Origin: Nitrospirales bacterium
GTDB lineage: Bacteria > Nitrospirota > Nitrospiria > Nitrospirales > UBA8639
Assembly (NCBI GenBank): GCA_031315915.1
Contig: JALDRK010000021.1
Location: forward strand, 1 to 64,000
Direction: 5' to 3'
DNA: 64,000 nucleotides
The notes beneath the pieces are model-generated. The model searched no databases. It was not told the DNA's origin and saw only the letters and a list, made by a program, of their open reading frames with translations. Below, in pieces: positions 18,698-27,393 of this stretch. The first letter of the stretch is position 1; each line of letters starts with the position of its first letter. The translations under genes were made by a program, and so were the position numbers.

Positions 18698-20230
18698 CTA
18701 AGGTTTAATGGTTAAAAAGATGGTGCCTCTTCCTCTGTGCAGGAGGACAAGAACCGAGGAGTCTGATTTGAGTTTTGCAACAGATTGTTCAAAATCTTTC
18801 ACAGAGTGGATGCTGGAACGATTGATTTCCAGGATGATATCTCCCGACCGAAGCCCAGCCTTATCTGCCGGGGAATTGGATTCGACTTGGGTTACGACCA
18901 CTCCTTGTCCATCTGGGGTTTGCCCTGGTTTGACGGGTTCTACGGACAGCCCTGACAGTGCATGGTTTCCGGTAATCGATCCCGGGGTATCCTTGGACAG
19001 GGCGGTCATGTCCTTAGGCATTTCGGCGATTGAGACGGATAAGGTGGTCTTTTTACTGTTACGCCAAACTTCCACGGGCACCGAGCTACTCGGGGGCGTA
19101 TCGGCCACCAATGTGCGTAGGTGAGTGGGATCTTTGACCGACGTCCCATTATAACTTCGGATGATATCGCCTCGTTTCAATCCGGCTTTGCCCGCAGGGC
19201 TATCCTCGAACACATCTCCGACCAAGGCTCCTTGTGTATCCGGTGCCTCAAACTGGGCGGCAAGGTCCTGCGTGAGTTCTTGAATAGACACGCCGAGCCA
19301 TCCCCGAATGACCTTGCCATGACCGATCAGGCTTTTCATGACGTTTTTGACCATTTGGCTGGGAATGGCAAACCCGATCCCCATGTACCCGCCGGTCCGG
19401 GAAAAGATCGCCGTATTGATGCCGATCAACTGCCCCTGGAGATTTACCAACGCCCCGCCGGAATTTCCCGGGTTGATGGCCGCATCGGTTTGGATGAAAT
19501 TTTCATAGTCCACGATTCCGACATTGGCTCGACCGACGGCGCTAATGATGCCCATGGTCACGGTCTGATTCAGGCCAAACGGATTGCCGACCGCGAGAAC
19601 CAGTTCGCCCACCTGGAGAGAAATGGAATCCCCCCATGGCAGGACGGGTAAATGGTCGGCCTCGATTTTAATGACAGCCAGATCGGTCTTAGGATCGGTG
19701 CCGATGAGTTTGGCCGGGAGTTTTCGTTTATCTCCCAACAAGACCATCAACTCATCGGCCTGTTCCACCACATGGTTGTTCGTGATGATATAGCCGTCTT
19801 CTGAAACGATGACTCCCGAACCCAACCCCTGCTCCTGCCGTTCACGAGGTTGTTGGAACCGCTTTTCGAACTCGTCCCCGAAGAACCGGCGGAAGAAGGG
19901 GTCATCCAGAAACGGATTTTGTTGGCCCTGGATGGTCGTGCGTTTCGTCGCCGAAATGTTAACGACCGAGGCCATGGCCTCTTTGGCTACCTTGATAAAG
20001 GTTTCGTTTGAGGCCAGTAAGGGTGTCGAAACTTTAATGGCCGGAGCTGTTTCGGCTGCATGGACCATCGGAGATTGAGGTTCAGACTGTTGTTCTTGCC
20101 TGGCGCCGGATGGGGTGGGATTTTGAGTACATTGAACGCTAAGAAGGATCAAGAAAGCGGTCAACACCAAGAGAGGCCAGGTTCCCCATGTCCTGGAAGG
20201 AGAATGATCGTCAAGCTGCCGTAAATTCAT
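18698..20230 (-). CDS. DegP/HtrA-type periplasmic serine protease, lipoprotein
   Basis: About 510 residues from ATG at 20230, which has GAGGAT 8 nt upstream. Lipobox LLSVQC after a hydrophobic stretch, so lipid-anchored. Trypsin-like domain with His in TNNHVVE, Asp in KTDLAVIK and Ser in NPGNSGGALV; a Q-linker-like loop (RRFFGDEFEKRF) precedes it. Two PDZ domains follow (about 300-390 and 420-505). Protein quality control in the envelope. Confidence 0.94.
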   Translation of the reverse strand: MNLRQLDDHSPSRTWGTWPLLVLTAFLILLSVQCTQNPTPSGARQEQQSEPQSPMVHAAETAPAIKVSTPLLASNETFIKVAKEAMASVVNISATKRTTIQGQQNPFLDDPFFRRFFGDEFEKRFQQPRERQEQGLGSGVIVSEDGYIITNNHVVEQADELMVLLGDKRKLPAKLIGTDPKTDLAVIKIEADHLPVLPWGDSISLQVGELVLAVGNPFGLNQTVTMGIISAVGRANVGIVDYENFIQTDAAINPGNSGGALVNLQGQLIGINTAIFSRTGGYMGIGFAIPSQMVKNVMKSLIGHGKVIRGWLGVSIQELTQDLAAQFEAPDTQGALVGDVFEDSPAGKAGLKRGDIIRSYNGTSVKDPTHLRTLVADTPPSSSVPVEVWRNSKKTTLSVSIAEMPKDMTALSKDTPGSITGNHALSGLSVEPVKPGQTPDGQGVVVTQVESNSPADKAGLRSGDIILEINRSSIHSVKDFEQSVAKLKSDSSVLVLLHRGRGTIFLTIKP

Positions 20231-20349
20231 GCCGCACATCCTCGTTCTTTGATAATGAGTAGAGGTGTCCCACCTGTATGTGTCCAGGTGAGGAAGATCG
20301 TCAATATTCGATTATCACAGTCTACCATCCTGGAGCGCTTGGTGGAATG

Positions 20350-21096
20350 TCAGATACGGGGAGTCTCAGCAGAGAGGGGAGAAAACACGGATCCGGGTGG
20401 GTGTGTGAGCCGGGTGCCTTGGTTGGTTCCGGTAATGACCAGAGAGGTTAAGCCGACAAAGAGGCCGCACTCCACTACTCCAGGAATACTATGTAACAGG
20501 CTCTCGACTTCCAGCGGATTGGTTATCTCGGGAATATGAAGATCCACTATATAGTTGCCGTTATCGGTGACAAAGGGCTGGTCGTTCTTCCGGCGAAACA
20601 CGGAACGCCATCCGAATTGTTCCAGGTGCCGTTGCGTGGTGCCCCACCCAAATGGGACGATTTCCACCGGCAAGGGAAACGGCAGTCCGAGGTGAGGGCG
20701 CTGTTTGGCCTCATCCACAATTACGATGAAGGTCCGTGCCGCTTTGGCCACGATTTTCTCGCGTAACAACGCCCCGCCTCCGCCTTTAATCAAATGCCCC
20801 TGGGGGTCGATCTGATCTGCCCCGTCAATGGCCAGATCGATATCCCAAGGGACCTCGTTGCCAATGAGAGGAATGCCGAGTTTGGTCGCATAATCTGCGG
20901 TTGCCTGGGACGTGGGGACGCCGCGGATCTTGAGACTCTCCGCCTTCATCCGTTTTCCCAGGGCTTCAAGAAAAAATCGAACGGTCGAACCGGTTCCCAA
21001 GCCCAGAAGTTGTCCGTTTTGGACGTATTCCACGGCCTTGTGTCCGGCTATCGCTTTTTGTTGATCGGGAGTCAGGGAAGATGTCGGAGATGCCAC
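20350..21096 (-). CDS. rpiA: Ribose-5-phosphate isomerase A
   Basis: 248 residues starting at GTG. Conserved LGLGTGSTVRFFLEAL, AIDGADQID and KGGGGALLREKIVA segments place it in RpiA. It interconverts ribose-5-phosphate and ribulose-5-phosphate in the pentose phosphate and Calvin-type pathways. The C-terminal ~20 residues after TSLVITG are a non-conserved tail. The gene begins 12 nt after the glucokinase stop. Confidence 0.95.
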   Translation of the reverse strand: MASPTSSLTPDQQKAIAGHKAVEYVQNGQLLGLGTGSTVRFFLEALGKRMKAESLKIRGVPTSQATADYATKLGIPLIGNEVPWDIDLAIDGADQIDPQGHLIKGGGGALLREKIVAKAARTFIVIVDEAKQRPHLGLPFPLPVEIVPFGWGTTQRHLEQFGWRSVFRRKNDQPFVTDNGNYIVDLHIPEITNPLEVESLLHSIPGVVECGLFVGLTSLVITGTNQGTRLTHPPGSVFSPLSAETPRI

Positions 21097-21108
21097 GAAT
21101 TCTTCTCG

Positions 21109-22173
21109 CTATGATGCTGCCAGGTCTGCTGCAATGGAGGCGGCTCCCAACAAGGCGGTTTGCGGGTTTAAGATCACGCGAACCGGAATGGTGTTCAATA
21201 ATCGTTTATAGCGGCCTTTTCCCAGGAAGGCCTTGAGAAAGGTCTCTTCCCGTAGGGCAGGCAGAATTTTCGGGGCAATGCCTCCGCCCAGATAGATCCC
21301 ACCCCTGGCCAGTGTTTTGAGGGCCAGGTTGCCGGCCTCGGCGCCGTAAATAGAGACAAAAGTTTGTAACGCCTGATAACAAATTTCCGGTTTTTTCTGA
21401 AGCCCGGCCTCGGCAATGAGGGCTGCGGCATCACCGGTCGGGAGTTTTTCGGCAAACCAGGTGGGCTCGTTTTTCTTGGTGTCTCGTAAATATTGATAGA
21501 TGAGATGGAGCCCGGGGCCTGACAGGACACGCTCATAACTGACATGAAGGTAACTGGTTCGCAAATATCGAAGCAGTTCGATTTCCAAATCAGTGTTCGG
21601 GGCAAAATCCGTATGGCCACCCTCGGAGGGGCAAATGTGATACTCCTTGCCCGTCCAGAAAAGGATGGATTCTCCCAATCCCGTTCCTGCCGCGAGCAGG
21701 GCCCGTGTGCCGTCGGGAGGCGGGGATGGGGCGTTGGGATTGAGATCTTCAAGTTCATCGGGTCGGAGAAGTAAGAGGCCGATGCCGGTGGCTTCCAAAT
21801 CATTCAGGAGCCGAACCTGCGGAACTTTTAGGAACTCGGCCAGGGTATCGCCTGAAACGGTCCAGGGAATGTTGGTGGTCCGGCACGTGTTATTGAGGAC
21901 TGGCCCCGGGACACCGAAACAGGCGGCTGTAATTGGGGAATCGGTAGGAGGCGCGGGCGTTTCAGAATGGGAAGGATCATCATCTTCAGGGAACTTTTCA
22001 TCTTCTGAATCGGTGGAGGTGGGTTCTTCCAGAAATTCCGTGATCGCGTCCTCAAGGGATTCGTAATCGGCGGTATAGAGAATGTCCTCCCGTACCGGTT
22101 CGACCCGTTCCTTGACCCAATCAAACAGCCCTAAATGTATCTTTGTTCCGCCGATATCTCCCGCCAAAATCAT
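21109..22173 (-). CDS. glk: Glucokinase (Glk family)
   Basis: 354 residues from ATG at 22173 (MILAGDIGGTKIHLGLFDW); the frame is open 18 codons further. ATP-binding motif DIGGTK, substrate loop around LLNDLEATGIG, and late motif GGIYLGGGIAPKIL match Glk. An acidic, low-complexity insert (about residues 45-85, rich in Glu, Asp, Ser, Pro) sits before the PITAACFGVPGPV strand and is absent from typical Glk. Phosphorylates glucose to glucose-6-phosphate. Ends 12 nt before rpiA, probably one operon. Confidence 0.9.
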   Translation of the reverse strand: MILAGDIGGTKIHLGLFDWVKERVEPVREDILYTADYESLEDAITEFLEEPTSTDSEDEKFPEDDDPSHSETPAPPTDSPITAACFGVPGPVLNNTCRTTNIPWTVSGDTLAEFLKVPQVRLLNDLEATGIGLLLLRPDELEDLNPNAPSPPPDGTRALLAAGTGLGESILFWTGKEYHICPSEGGHTDFAPNTDLEIELLRYLRTSYLHVSYERVLSGPGLHLIYQYLRDTKKNEPTWFAEKLPTGDAAALIAEAGLQKKPEICYQALQTFVSIYGAEAGNLALKTLARGGIYLGGGIAPKILPALREETFLKAFLGKGRYKRLLNTIPVRVILNPQTALLGAASIAADLAAS

Positions 22174-22338
22174 AATTTGTCCACTTCCGTAAAAAGAGAA
22201 AACCTCCGATAAGGCCGAACCCACCATAGCCCAGATAAAATCGTCGAGGCAAGAGAAGGGGGTCGTGGTCTTTACATTGTTGGGGTCTCGGCAGAAGATT
22301 TCGGGCCTGTGGTAGTTAGTGAAAGAGTGCTGCCTTTT

Positions 22339-22462
22339 TCAGATTCTTTCTGCTCAGCCAGATGCTTCGCCTTGCTCAGCATGACAAAGATAGTCAGTAT
22401 TATGATGACCGAAAAATGGTCCAATTCTTCGGGTGTCATCCTGAGAAAATCGAAGGATCTGT
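22339..22462. repeat. HPERSEG-type intergenic repeat
   Basis: Two arms of a widespread intergenic repeat are visible: CTTCGCCTTGCTCAGCATGA at about 22365-22384 and TGTCATCCTGAGAAAATCGA at about 22434-22453. Read in the right frame they give the familiar 'LRLAQHD' and 'CHPEKIEGS' peptides of this family. The surrounding 22228-22529 carries no gene. I know the family as a common dispersed repeat in environmental genomes; its mobility mechanism is unknown to me. Confidence 0.65.
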
Positions 22463-22529
22463 GCCCAGCCTAAAGAGGCATTGGTTCAGCGGGACGTCCA
22501 TTCAACAACAACTGTCGAACCTGAAATCG

Positions 22530-22994
22530 TTACAGAAATGTCCATTCGGAAAAGGTGGCCCCTTGTCCAAGTGGCGTCCCGTCCGGCTGGCGAATATTCC
22601 AGACGGTGGCCTGTTCCACCAAAAACCGTTTCCCGGTTCGGGAAATTCTGACTCCTCGATAATCGGAGATGTATCCCTGCGTCCTGGCCTGCTCCAGCAT
22701 GCGTGCCCGTTCTTCACGGTTGACGGGTTCTGCGGTAAGCCGTGAGGGGGTGTGAGTGAATTGTTCCCAATCCATTTCCCAGAGGTCGAGGGCGGCTTGG
22801 TTCCCATAATTCAAGATGGGATCATTCTCCAACCCATGCGACGCCACGACGAACGGACTTCTAAATAGCCGCTCGGCTTGTTCCCGTGGAGTGCCATCTC
22901 TGGGTAAAAGTTCCAGTTTGACCAACCGGACATAGCTATCCAGCATATATTGTGTCCACTCGATCACCAAGGGGTTCTGCCAGGGATTTTCCAT
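22530..22994 (-). CDS. MEKHLA-domain protein
   Basis: 154 residues. The sequence is PAS-like: SHGLENDPILNYGNQAALDLWEMDWEQFTHTPSRLTAEP is typical of the MEKHLA domain found in plant HD-ZIP III and in free-standing bacterial proteins. A sensing role is likely, ligand unknown. No partner domain and no signal peptide. Confidence 0.88.
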   Translation of the reverse strand: MENPWQNPLVIEWTQYMLDSYVRLVKLELLPRDGTPREQAERLFRSPFVVASHGLENDPILNYGNQAALDLWEMDWEQFTHTPSRLTAEPVNREERARMLEQARTQGYISDYRGVRISRTGKRFLVEQATVWNIRQPDGTPLGQGATFSEWTFL

Positions 22995-23051
22995 ATGATT
23001 ATGCGTGACCCTAATGAATGCCGGAAATGCTGTGCGGGTAAGTCTGTCTGG

Positions 23052-23570
23052 TTAACTGGAAGTAAGGGAAGGGAGCTGAGCTAAAACTTGAACCGCAATT
23101 GATTCGGGTGTTTCGTGGTCAGTGGGGATGGTGAAGTCGGCGGCGGCCTGGTATTTGGGGGTGCGTTCCTTGAGAATGTCTTCGACTTCCTCCACGAAGG
23201 ATTTGGTGCCCGAGAGGGAAGGTCGTTGAGTGTCACCGGAAATGCGGTTCACGATGGTTGAAACCTCGGCCGTCAGCCAAAAGACTTTGCCATGGGCTTT
23301 TAAGATGTTGACGTTCTCCTCCCTCAAGATCAGTCCTCCGCCGGTATCGATCACCAGATCGGTTTGATCCTGCAGTTTGCGGCACATCCGGGTTTCCAGG
23401 TCTCGGAAATGATCCCACCCGAATTGCTCGACGATCTGGGGAATGGACTGCCCTTCTTCTTTCACAATGGCGGCATCGGTGGAAATGACGGTCCGTTGCA
23501 GGCGTTCTCCCAGAATCCTGGCCACCGTGCTTTTCCCGGTACCCCGGTATCCGATTAAGACAATGTTCAT
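23052..23570 (-). CDS. aroK: Shikimate kinase
   Basis: 172 residues. Walker A GYRGTGKSTVA near the start, shikimate-binding Arg in the DLETRMC segment, IDTGGGLILR and the lid Arg in DTQRPSL. Phosphorylates shikimate in aromatic amino-acid synthesis. Start overlaps the aroE stop by 4 nt (ATGA), so the two are coupled. Confidence 0.95.
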   Translation of the reverse strand: MNIVLIGYRGTGKSTVARILGERLQRTVISTDAAIVKEEGQSIPQIVEQFGWDHFRDLETRMCRKLQDQTDLVIDTGGGLILREENVNILKAHGKVFWLTAEVSTIVNRISGDTQRPSLSGTKSFVEEVEDILKERTPKYQAAADFTIPTDHETPESIAVQVLAQLPSLTSS

Positions 23571-24421
23571 GAGAAATGGGAGGTCAGCACGTGGCGCATG
23601 ACTTTTACCGGTGCGGATTCACCGGTCCATAATTCAAACTGCCCCACCGCTTGATGGAGAAACATCTCGACGCCCTGAATGGTGCGGCAATCGGCGGTTT
23701 TGGCATCCTTCAATAATTGTGTATGGAGCGGGTTATACACAATGTCCATTACCGTGAGGTCTGGATGCAGGAGGTCCTTGGGAACGCAGGTTTCGCCGAT
23801 GTTGGGGTGCATTCCGATGGGCGTGGTATGAATGAGGAGCTGGGCTTGGGGGAGCCTCATTCGCAGCGTGTCCGGGTTTAACGACTCATCCAGGATTTTC
23901 ACCGGAGTTTTACTACGAAGGTCATGAGCCAGAGTCGTTCGTTCGGTATCATCGATGCCAAGGACGGTAAGTTCTTCAATAGGTTGTTCCAGGCACAGGC
24001 CAAAGGCAATGGCCCTGGCGGCTCCACCTGATCCCAGAAGGACCACGCGTTTCCCCGAGAGATCCACGTCTCCCTGACGTAAGGCTTGAATGGCTCCAGA
24101 GGCATCCGTATTGGAGCCGATGAGTCGTCCGCGGTCTTTGATAACCGTGTTGACGGAGCCGATGTTTTTAGCCGTTTTTTCCACTCCGTCCAGCAGAGGC
24201 AGAATCGCGACTTTATGCGGAATGGTGACACTGAACCCCCGGAGGTTTCCCATGGCCCGTATGCCTTGTATCGCCCCCTCCAGGTCTTCCACCGGAAAAG
24301 CCAGATAGACAAAATTCAGATTCAATTCCCGAAATGCCGCATTGTGAATGGCCGGAGAAAGAGAATGAGCCACGGGATTGCCTAACAGGCCGCATAGTTG
24401 GGTATTAGGGTTAATATCCAT
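23567..24421 (-). CDS. aroE: Shikimate dehydrogenase
   Basis: 284 residues from ATG at 24421 (MDINPNTQLCGLLGNPVAHSLSP); the frame is open to 24472 with no better site. Substrate segment NPVAHSLSP, Lys in TIPHKVAIL, SNTDASGA and the NADP-binding GSGGAARAIAFGL are present. Reduces 3-dehydroshikimate. Coupled to aroK. Confidence 0.95.
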   Translation of the reverse strand: MDINPNTQLCGLLGNPVAHSLSPAIHNAAFRELNLNFVYLAFPVEDLEGAIQGIRAMGNLRGFSVTIPHKVAILPLLDGVEKTAKNIGSVNTVIKDRGRLIGSNTDASGAIQALRQGDVDLSGKRVVLLGSGGAARAIAFGLCLEQPIEELTVLGIDDTERTTLAHDLRSKTPVKILDESLNPDTLRMRLPQAQLLIHTTPIGMHPNIGETCVPKDLLHPDLTVMDIVYNPLHTQLLKDAKTADCRTIQGVEMFLHQAVGQFELWTGESAPVKVMRHVLTSHFS

Positions 24422-24577
24422 CGTTTTTTGCTTCAACCAAAAAGAGACTGACAGGAGTTCGGAAGTTATCACATAACCACGAGGTGAAACTCAACACACG
24501 ATGGGAGAACAGGTGGGATCAGGAAGGAATGTGACAGGCAAGCTTGGAAGAGTTGGGAATGGATGGAAGAGTGTATT

Positions 24578-24630
24578 CCGGGGAGTTTGGATCAAACTCC
24601 CCGGACGTACACGCGTTGAGGTCCGGGGGA
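24578..24630. repeat. Two mutually exclusive hairpins below a small ORF
   Basis: A perfect 12-bp inverted repeat CCGGGGAGTTTG/CAAACTCCCCGG with a 3-nt loop (24578-24604) overlaps a second one, CCCCGGAC/GTCCGGGG (24598-24628). They share CCCCGG, so only one can form in an RNA. Neither is followed directly by a U-run. The pair sits just after the stop of the 27-codon ORF on the minus strand. Confidence 0.6.
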
Positions 24631-24631
24631 G

Positions 24632-24715
24632 TTAACGCGACTTTTTTCGCCCCGAGGTCTTCTTCATTCGGACCGTCGCTTTCTTCGCCGGTTTCTTTTT
24701 TGAAGCTTTTTTCAT
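24632..24715 (-). CDS. 27-residue Lys/Arg-rich peptide
   Basis: Short frame starting MKKASKKKPAKK and ending GRKKSR, about half of residues Lys or Arg. An unusually strong ribosome-binding site (AAGGGGGGT) stands 6-12 nt before the ATG, which is the main reason to believe it is translated. Resembles H1-like or ribosome-associated basic peptides in composition only. Flanking 24473-24976 holds nothing else that I can identify. Confidence 0.55.
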   Translation of the reverse strand: MKKASKKKPAKKATVRMKKTSGRKKSR

Positions 24716-24976
24716 GATTTCACCCCCCTTCGGTTTTTGTAGTAGGCAAATCTATCCATGTGTATCGGCAGGCATCACGAAATCATGAGACTTTTGAGGA
24801 ATTTTTTCCCTAATGTGAACAGGTCCGTGACAGCATCCGTGAGCGGAGAGGCAGCAAGTGCTCGCTGAAGTGTTGAGGAAGCCGCAATTCAATGAATCTG
24901 CGGGTCGAATCGTACTCCCTCTTTCTAACCTTCACGGGATTGTTGTTGCGTGGCCGAAAAAGTTGCCGGACGTACG

Positions 24977-27307
24977 TTAGGTTGGTGGAAGCGCTTCGGA
25001 AGACGGGAGCAAAATTTTGAAGGTGGTTCCCATACCTTCCTGACTGTCCACCGAGATGGAGCCTCCGTGCAGTTCCACCAGTTGGCGAACAATGGAAAGC
25101 CCTAGCCCTAATCCCTGCGTGCCGATTTCGGGTTTTCGATGGGCTTGAAAGAATGGGTCGAACAGATTTTTTTGTGCTTCCTGCGAAATGCCGGGGCCGG
25201 TATCGGATACCGTGAGGACAATGTGTTGCGGTAGGGCGTGATGAGCGTGGATCCGGATTGTGCCCTGCGCAGGAGTGAATTTATGGGCGTTATGGACTAG
25301 ATTCGTAATGATCTGGTGAAGTCGATCGGAATCCCCCATCACCGATAACGAGTGTTCTTCCGTCTCCACGACGAGCTGTTGCTCTTTGGATTCGATGAGC
25401 GGGAGCAGCTCCTGCGTGGCGTCTTCCAGGATATTCTGGAGGCAAAGGGGGGTCCGGTTCAATCGGACGGTGCCCGCTTCAATTCTTGAAAGGTCCAAAA
25501 GATCGCCGATCATTCTCGTGAGACGGTCGGAGTTGGCATTAATCCGGTTAAGATAGAGTTCCTGCCTCTCTGACAGACCCCCCACCATTCCTCTCAGCAG
25601 ATTTTCGGTAAAGCCTTTGATGGACGTCAGCGGGGTCCGTAATTCATGTGAGCAATGCGAAAGAAATTGGGATTTCATGCGGTCCAGTTCTTTCAAGCGC
25701 TCGTTGGCCATGGCCAATTGTGTGTTGGCGTCTTGGAGTTCGATCGTTCGTGCCTTCACTTTCCCCTCCAATCCCAGGTTCAGCGCCTCAATTTCTTCAT
25801 AGGCCAGCGCCGAATCCAAAGCAATGGTAATTTGATGGGCGACAGTGGACAGGAGCTTTTTCTCCGGGATTCCGAAAGGCAAGGTATCTTTTTGTCCCAC
25901 CACGATCACCCCGAGAACTTGGTTTTGACTCTTCATGGGTAAGGCGAGACAACCTTGGGAAGGGTCATCCGTTCCGAGTATCTCGGACATGGGATGCCCC
26001 GGCCCCCAAAGACGGGAGCCATCCGGGTGCAGAGTGGGTTCTCCACAGTTGACTGCCACGTTCAGGAAGTCGGTAACGGAATCCGGCATCTCCACCGGAT
26101 CTTCCAGTTTGCGGACGGTTGAAGCACCCATGACCACTTGAACGGCTTGAAAGCGAGTCTTCCGAAAATTCCAGGCGGCAAACCAGGCATGAGGGTAGTG
26201 TAAGGTTCCGACAATGGCCTCCAGTCCCGCATTGATGATTGTCTGTTTGTCGAGAGTCGAGCCAATGATGAGCGTGAGTTGGTGCAGCATGGTCAATTCC
26301 TCGACTCGCCGCCTGACTTCCACTAAAATATGTTCTTGTTTGGCGTAGGCCTCGCGAAGATCCTCGTGTTGGTGTTCGGCGGACTCCAACTGCTCCTGGA
26401 TAATTTTTCGTTGTTCCTCCAGTTCCTTCCGGTCCACCCATAACCGACCGGCTAATTGCATCAGACAGGTGGCCACCAGAGCCAAAGCCATGCTCACCCA
26501 AAGGGGTTGCGTGGGAATCAAGGTAACCGACAAGCCCCATGTCAGCAGACCGACAAGGCCTGAAGCGATATGCCAGGGGCGTAATGGCGTTCGTTGTGGA
26601 TCCCAGGTAAAAATCCACTCGCAATAGGGGGCGCCCTGGGCCATGCAGGACACATCCTGGATGGTGGCAGCCCGCCGTCCGAACATTCTGGCGGGGACTT
26701 CGGCAATGGTGGCCTTGGTGGTATGACAAATGCGTTCGGCGCAACCTTGAAAATAAGGGCCAAACTGCTCGGAGGCATGTTCTGAAAATTTGAGCCGCAT
26801 CACCGCTTGTCCGTTGCGGACGGAGACCACCTCGGGTTTCAGCGAGCCTTTGGTGAACTTTTCGACGAAATAAGGATACATGCGGTAAATCTGTATGATG
26901 GAAAAAGGACGCCCCAGAATTTGGATAATGGGAGAAAGGAACTTTTCCCGACCCATGTTGAAATGAAAATGATCCTGGCGGGAAAGCTGGATCGAGAATT
27001 CAGCCAGAAACATGACGAATTCATAGGAATAGCTATTCCAGGGATTTTTTAAAAAATCGAGGGTGACGTGGTAAGAGGGATCGGGAATGCGTTCATTCAG
27101 AAGTGTGACGAGCCGGGACAAGGCTTGTTCGGCGGCTTCCGGTCCCTCTTGCCTGGCAATCAAGTCTTCCAGATATTCCAAATTGGCGCGAACTGTAATG
27201 CCGCTGACATCCTGGATCGTGTTGCCCTGAGCATCTTTTCCGAATGGGCGGTAAGCCAGATGCGGCCGTTCCAGGATTCGATGGGAGCGGGGAAGGAGTT
27301 GCAGCAT
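24977..27307 (-). CDS. Sensor histidine kinase with V4R, GAF and HisKA/HATPase domains
   Basis: 776 residues. N-terminal ~240 residues contain a heme-NO/V4R-like region ending in a V4R core (GCAERICHTTKATIAEVPARMFGR...AQGAPYCEWIFTW). Two membrane helices follow (about 255-305), then a coiled coil, a GAF domain (about 355-510), a second coiled coil, HisKA with H-box FLSHCSHELRTPLTS and the HATPase (NLVHNAHKFT, SDTGPGIS, GLGLGLSIV). The response regulator is not adjacent, so it is an orphan kinase here. Ligand of the V4R part is unknown; the conserved Cys residues are kept. Confidence 0.9.
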   Translation of the reverse strand: MLQLLPRSHRILERPHLAYRPFGKDAQGNTIQDVSGITVRANLEYLEDLIARQEGPEAAEQALSRLVTLLNERIPDPSYHVTLDFLKNPWNSYSYEFVMFLAEFSIQLSRQDHFHFNMGREKFLSPIIQILGRPFSIIQIYRMYPYFVEKFTKGSLKPEVVSVRNGQAVMRLKFSEHASEQFGPYFQGCAERICHTTKATIAEVPARMFGRRAATIQDVSCMAQGAPYCEWIFTWDPQRTPLRPWHIASGLVGLLTWGLSVTLIPTQPLWVSMALALVATCLMQLAGRLWVDRKELEEQRKIIQEQLESAEHQHEDLREAYAKQEHILVEVRRRVEELTMLHQLTLIIGSTLDKQTIINAGLEAIVGTLHYPHAWFAAWNFRKTRFQAVQVVMGASTVRKLEDPVEMPDSVTDFLNVAVNCGEPTLHPDGSRLWGPGHPMSEILGTDDPSQGCLALPMKSQNQVLGVIVVGQKDTLPFGIPEKKLLSTVAHQITIALDSALAYEEIEALNLGLEGKVKARTIELQDANTQLAMANERLKELDRMKSQFLSHCSHELRTPLTSIKGFTENLLRGMVGGLSERQELYLNRINANSDRLTRMIGDLLDLSRIEAGTVRLNRTPLCLQNILEDATQELLPLIESKEQQLVVETEEHSLSVMGDSDRLHQIITNLVHNAHKFTPAQGTIRIHAHHALPQHIVLTVSDTGPGISQEAQKNLFDPFFQAHRKPEIGTQGLGLGLSIVRQLVELHGGSISVDSQEGMGTTFKILLPSSEALPPT

Positions 27308-27393
27308 ACCGGTGCCTCGGGCAATCCAAGATCAAGGCACTGTACTTGAAAAAGGCAAAAGGGTGAAGAGGTCCAGGCCACCGGGAGAAGAAT

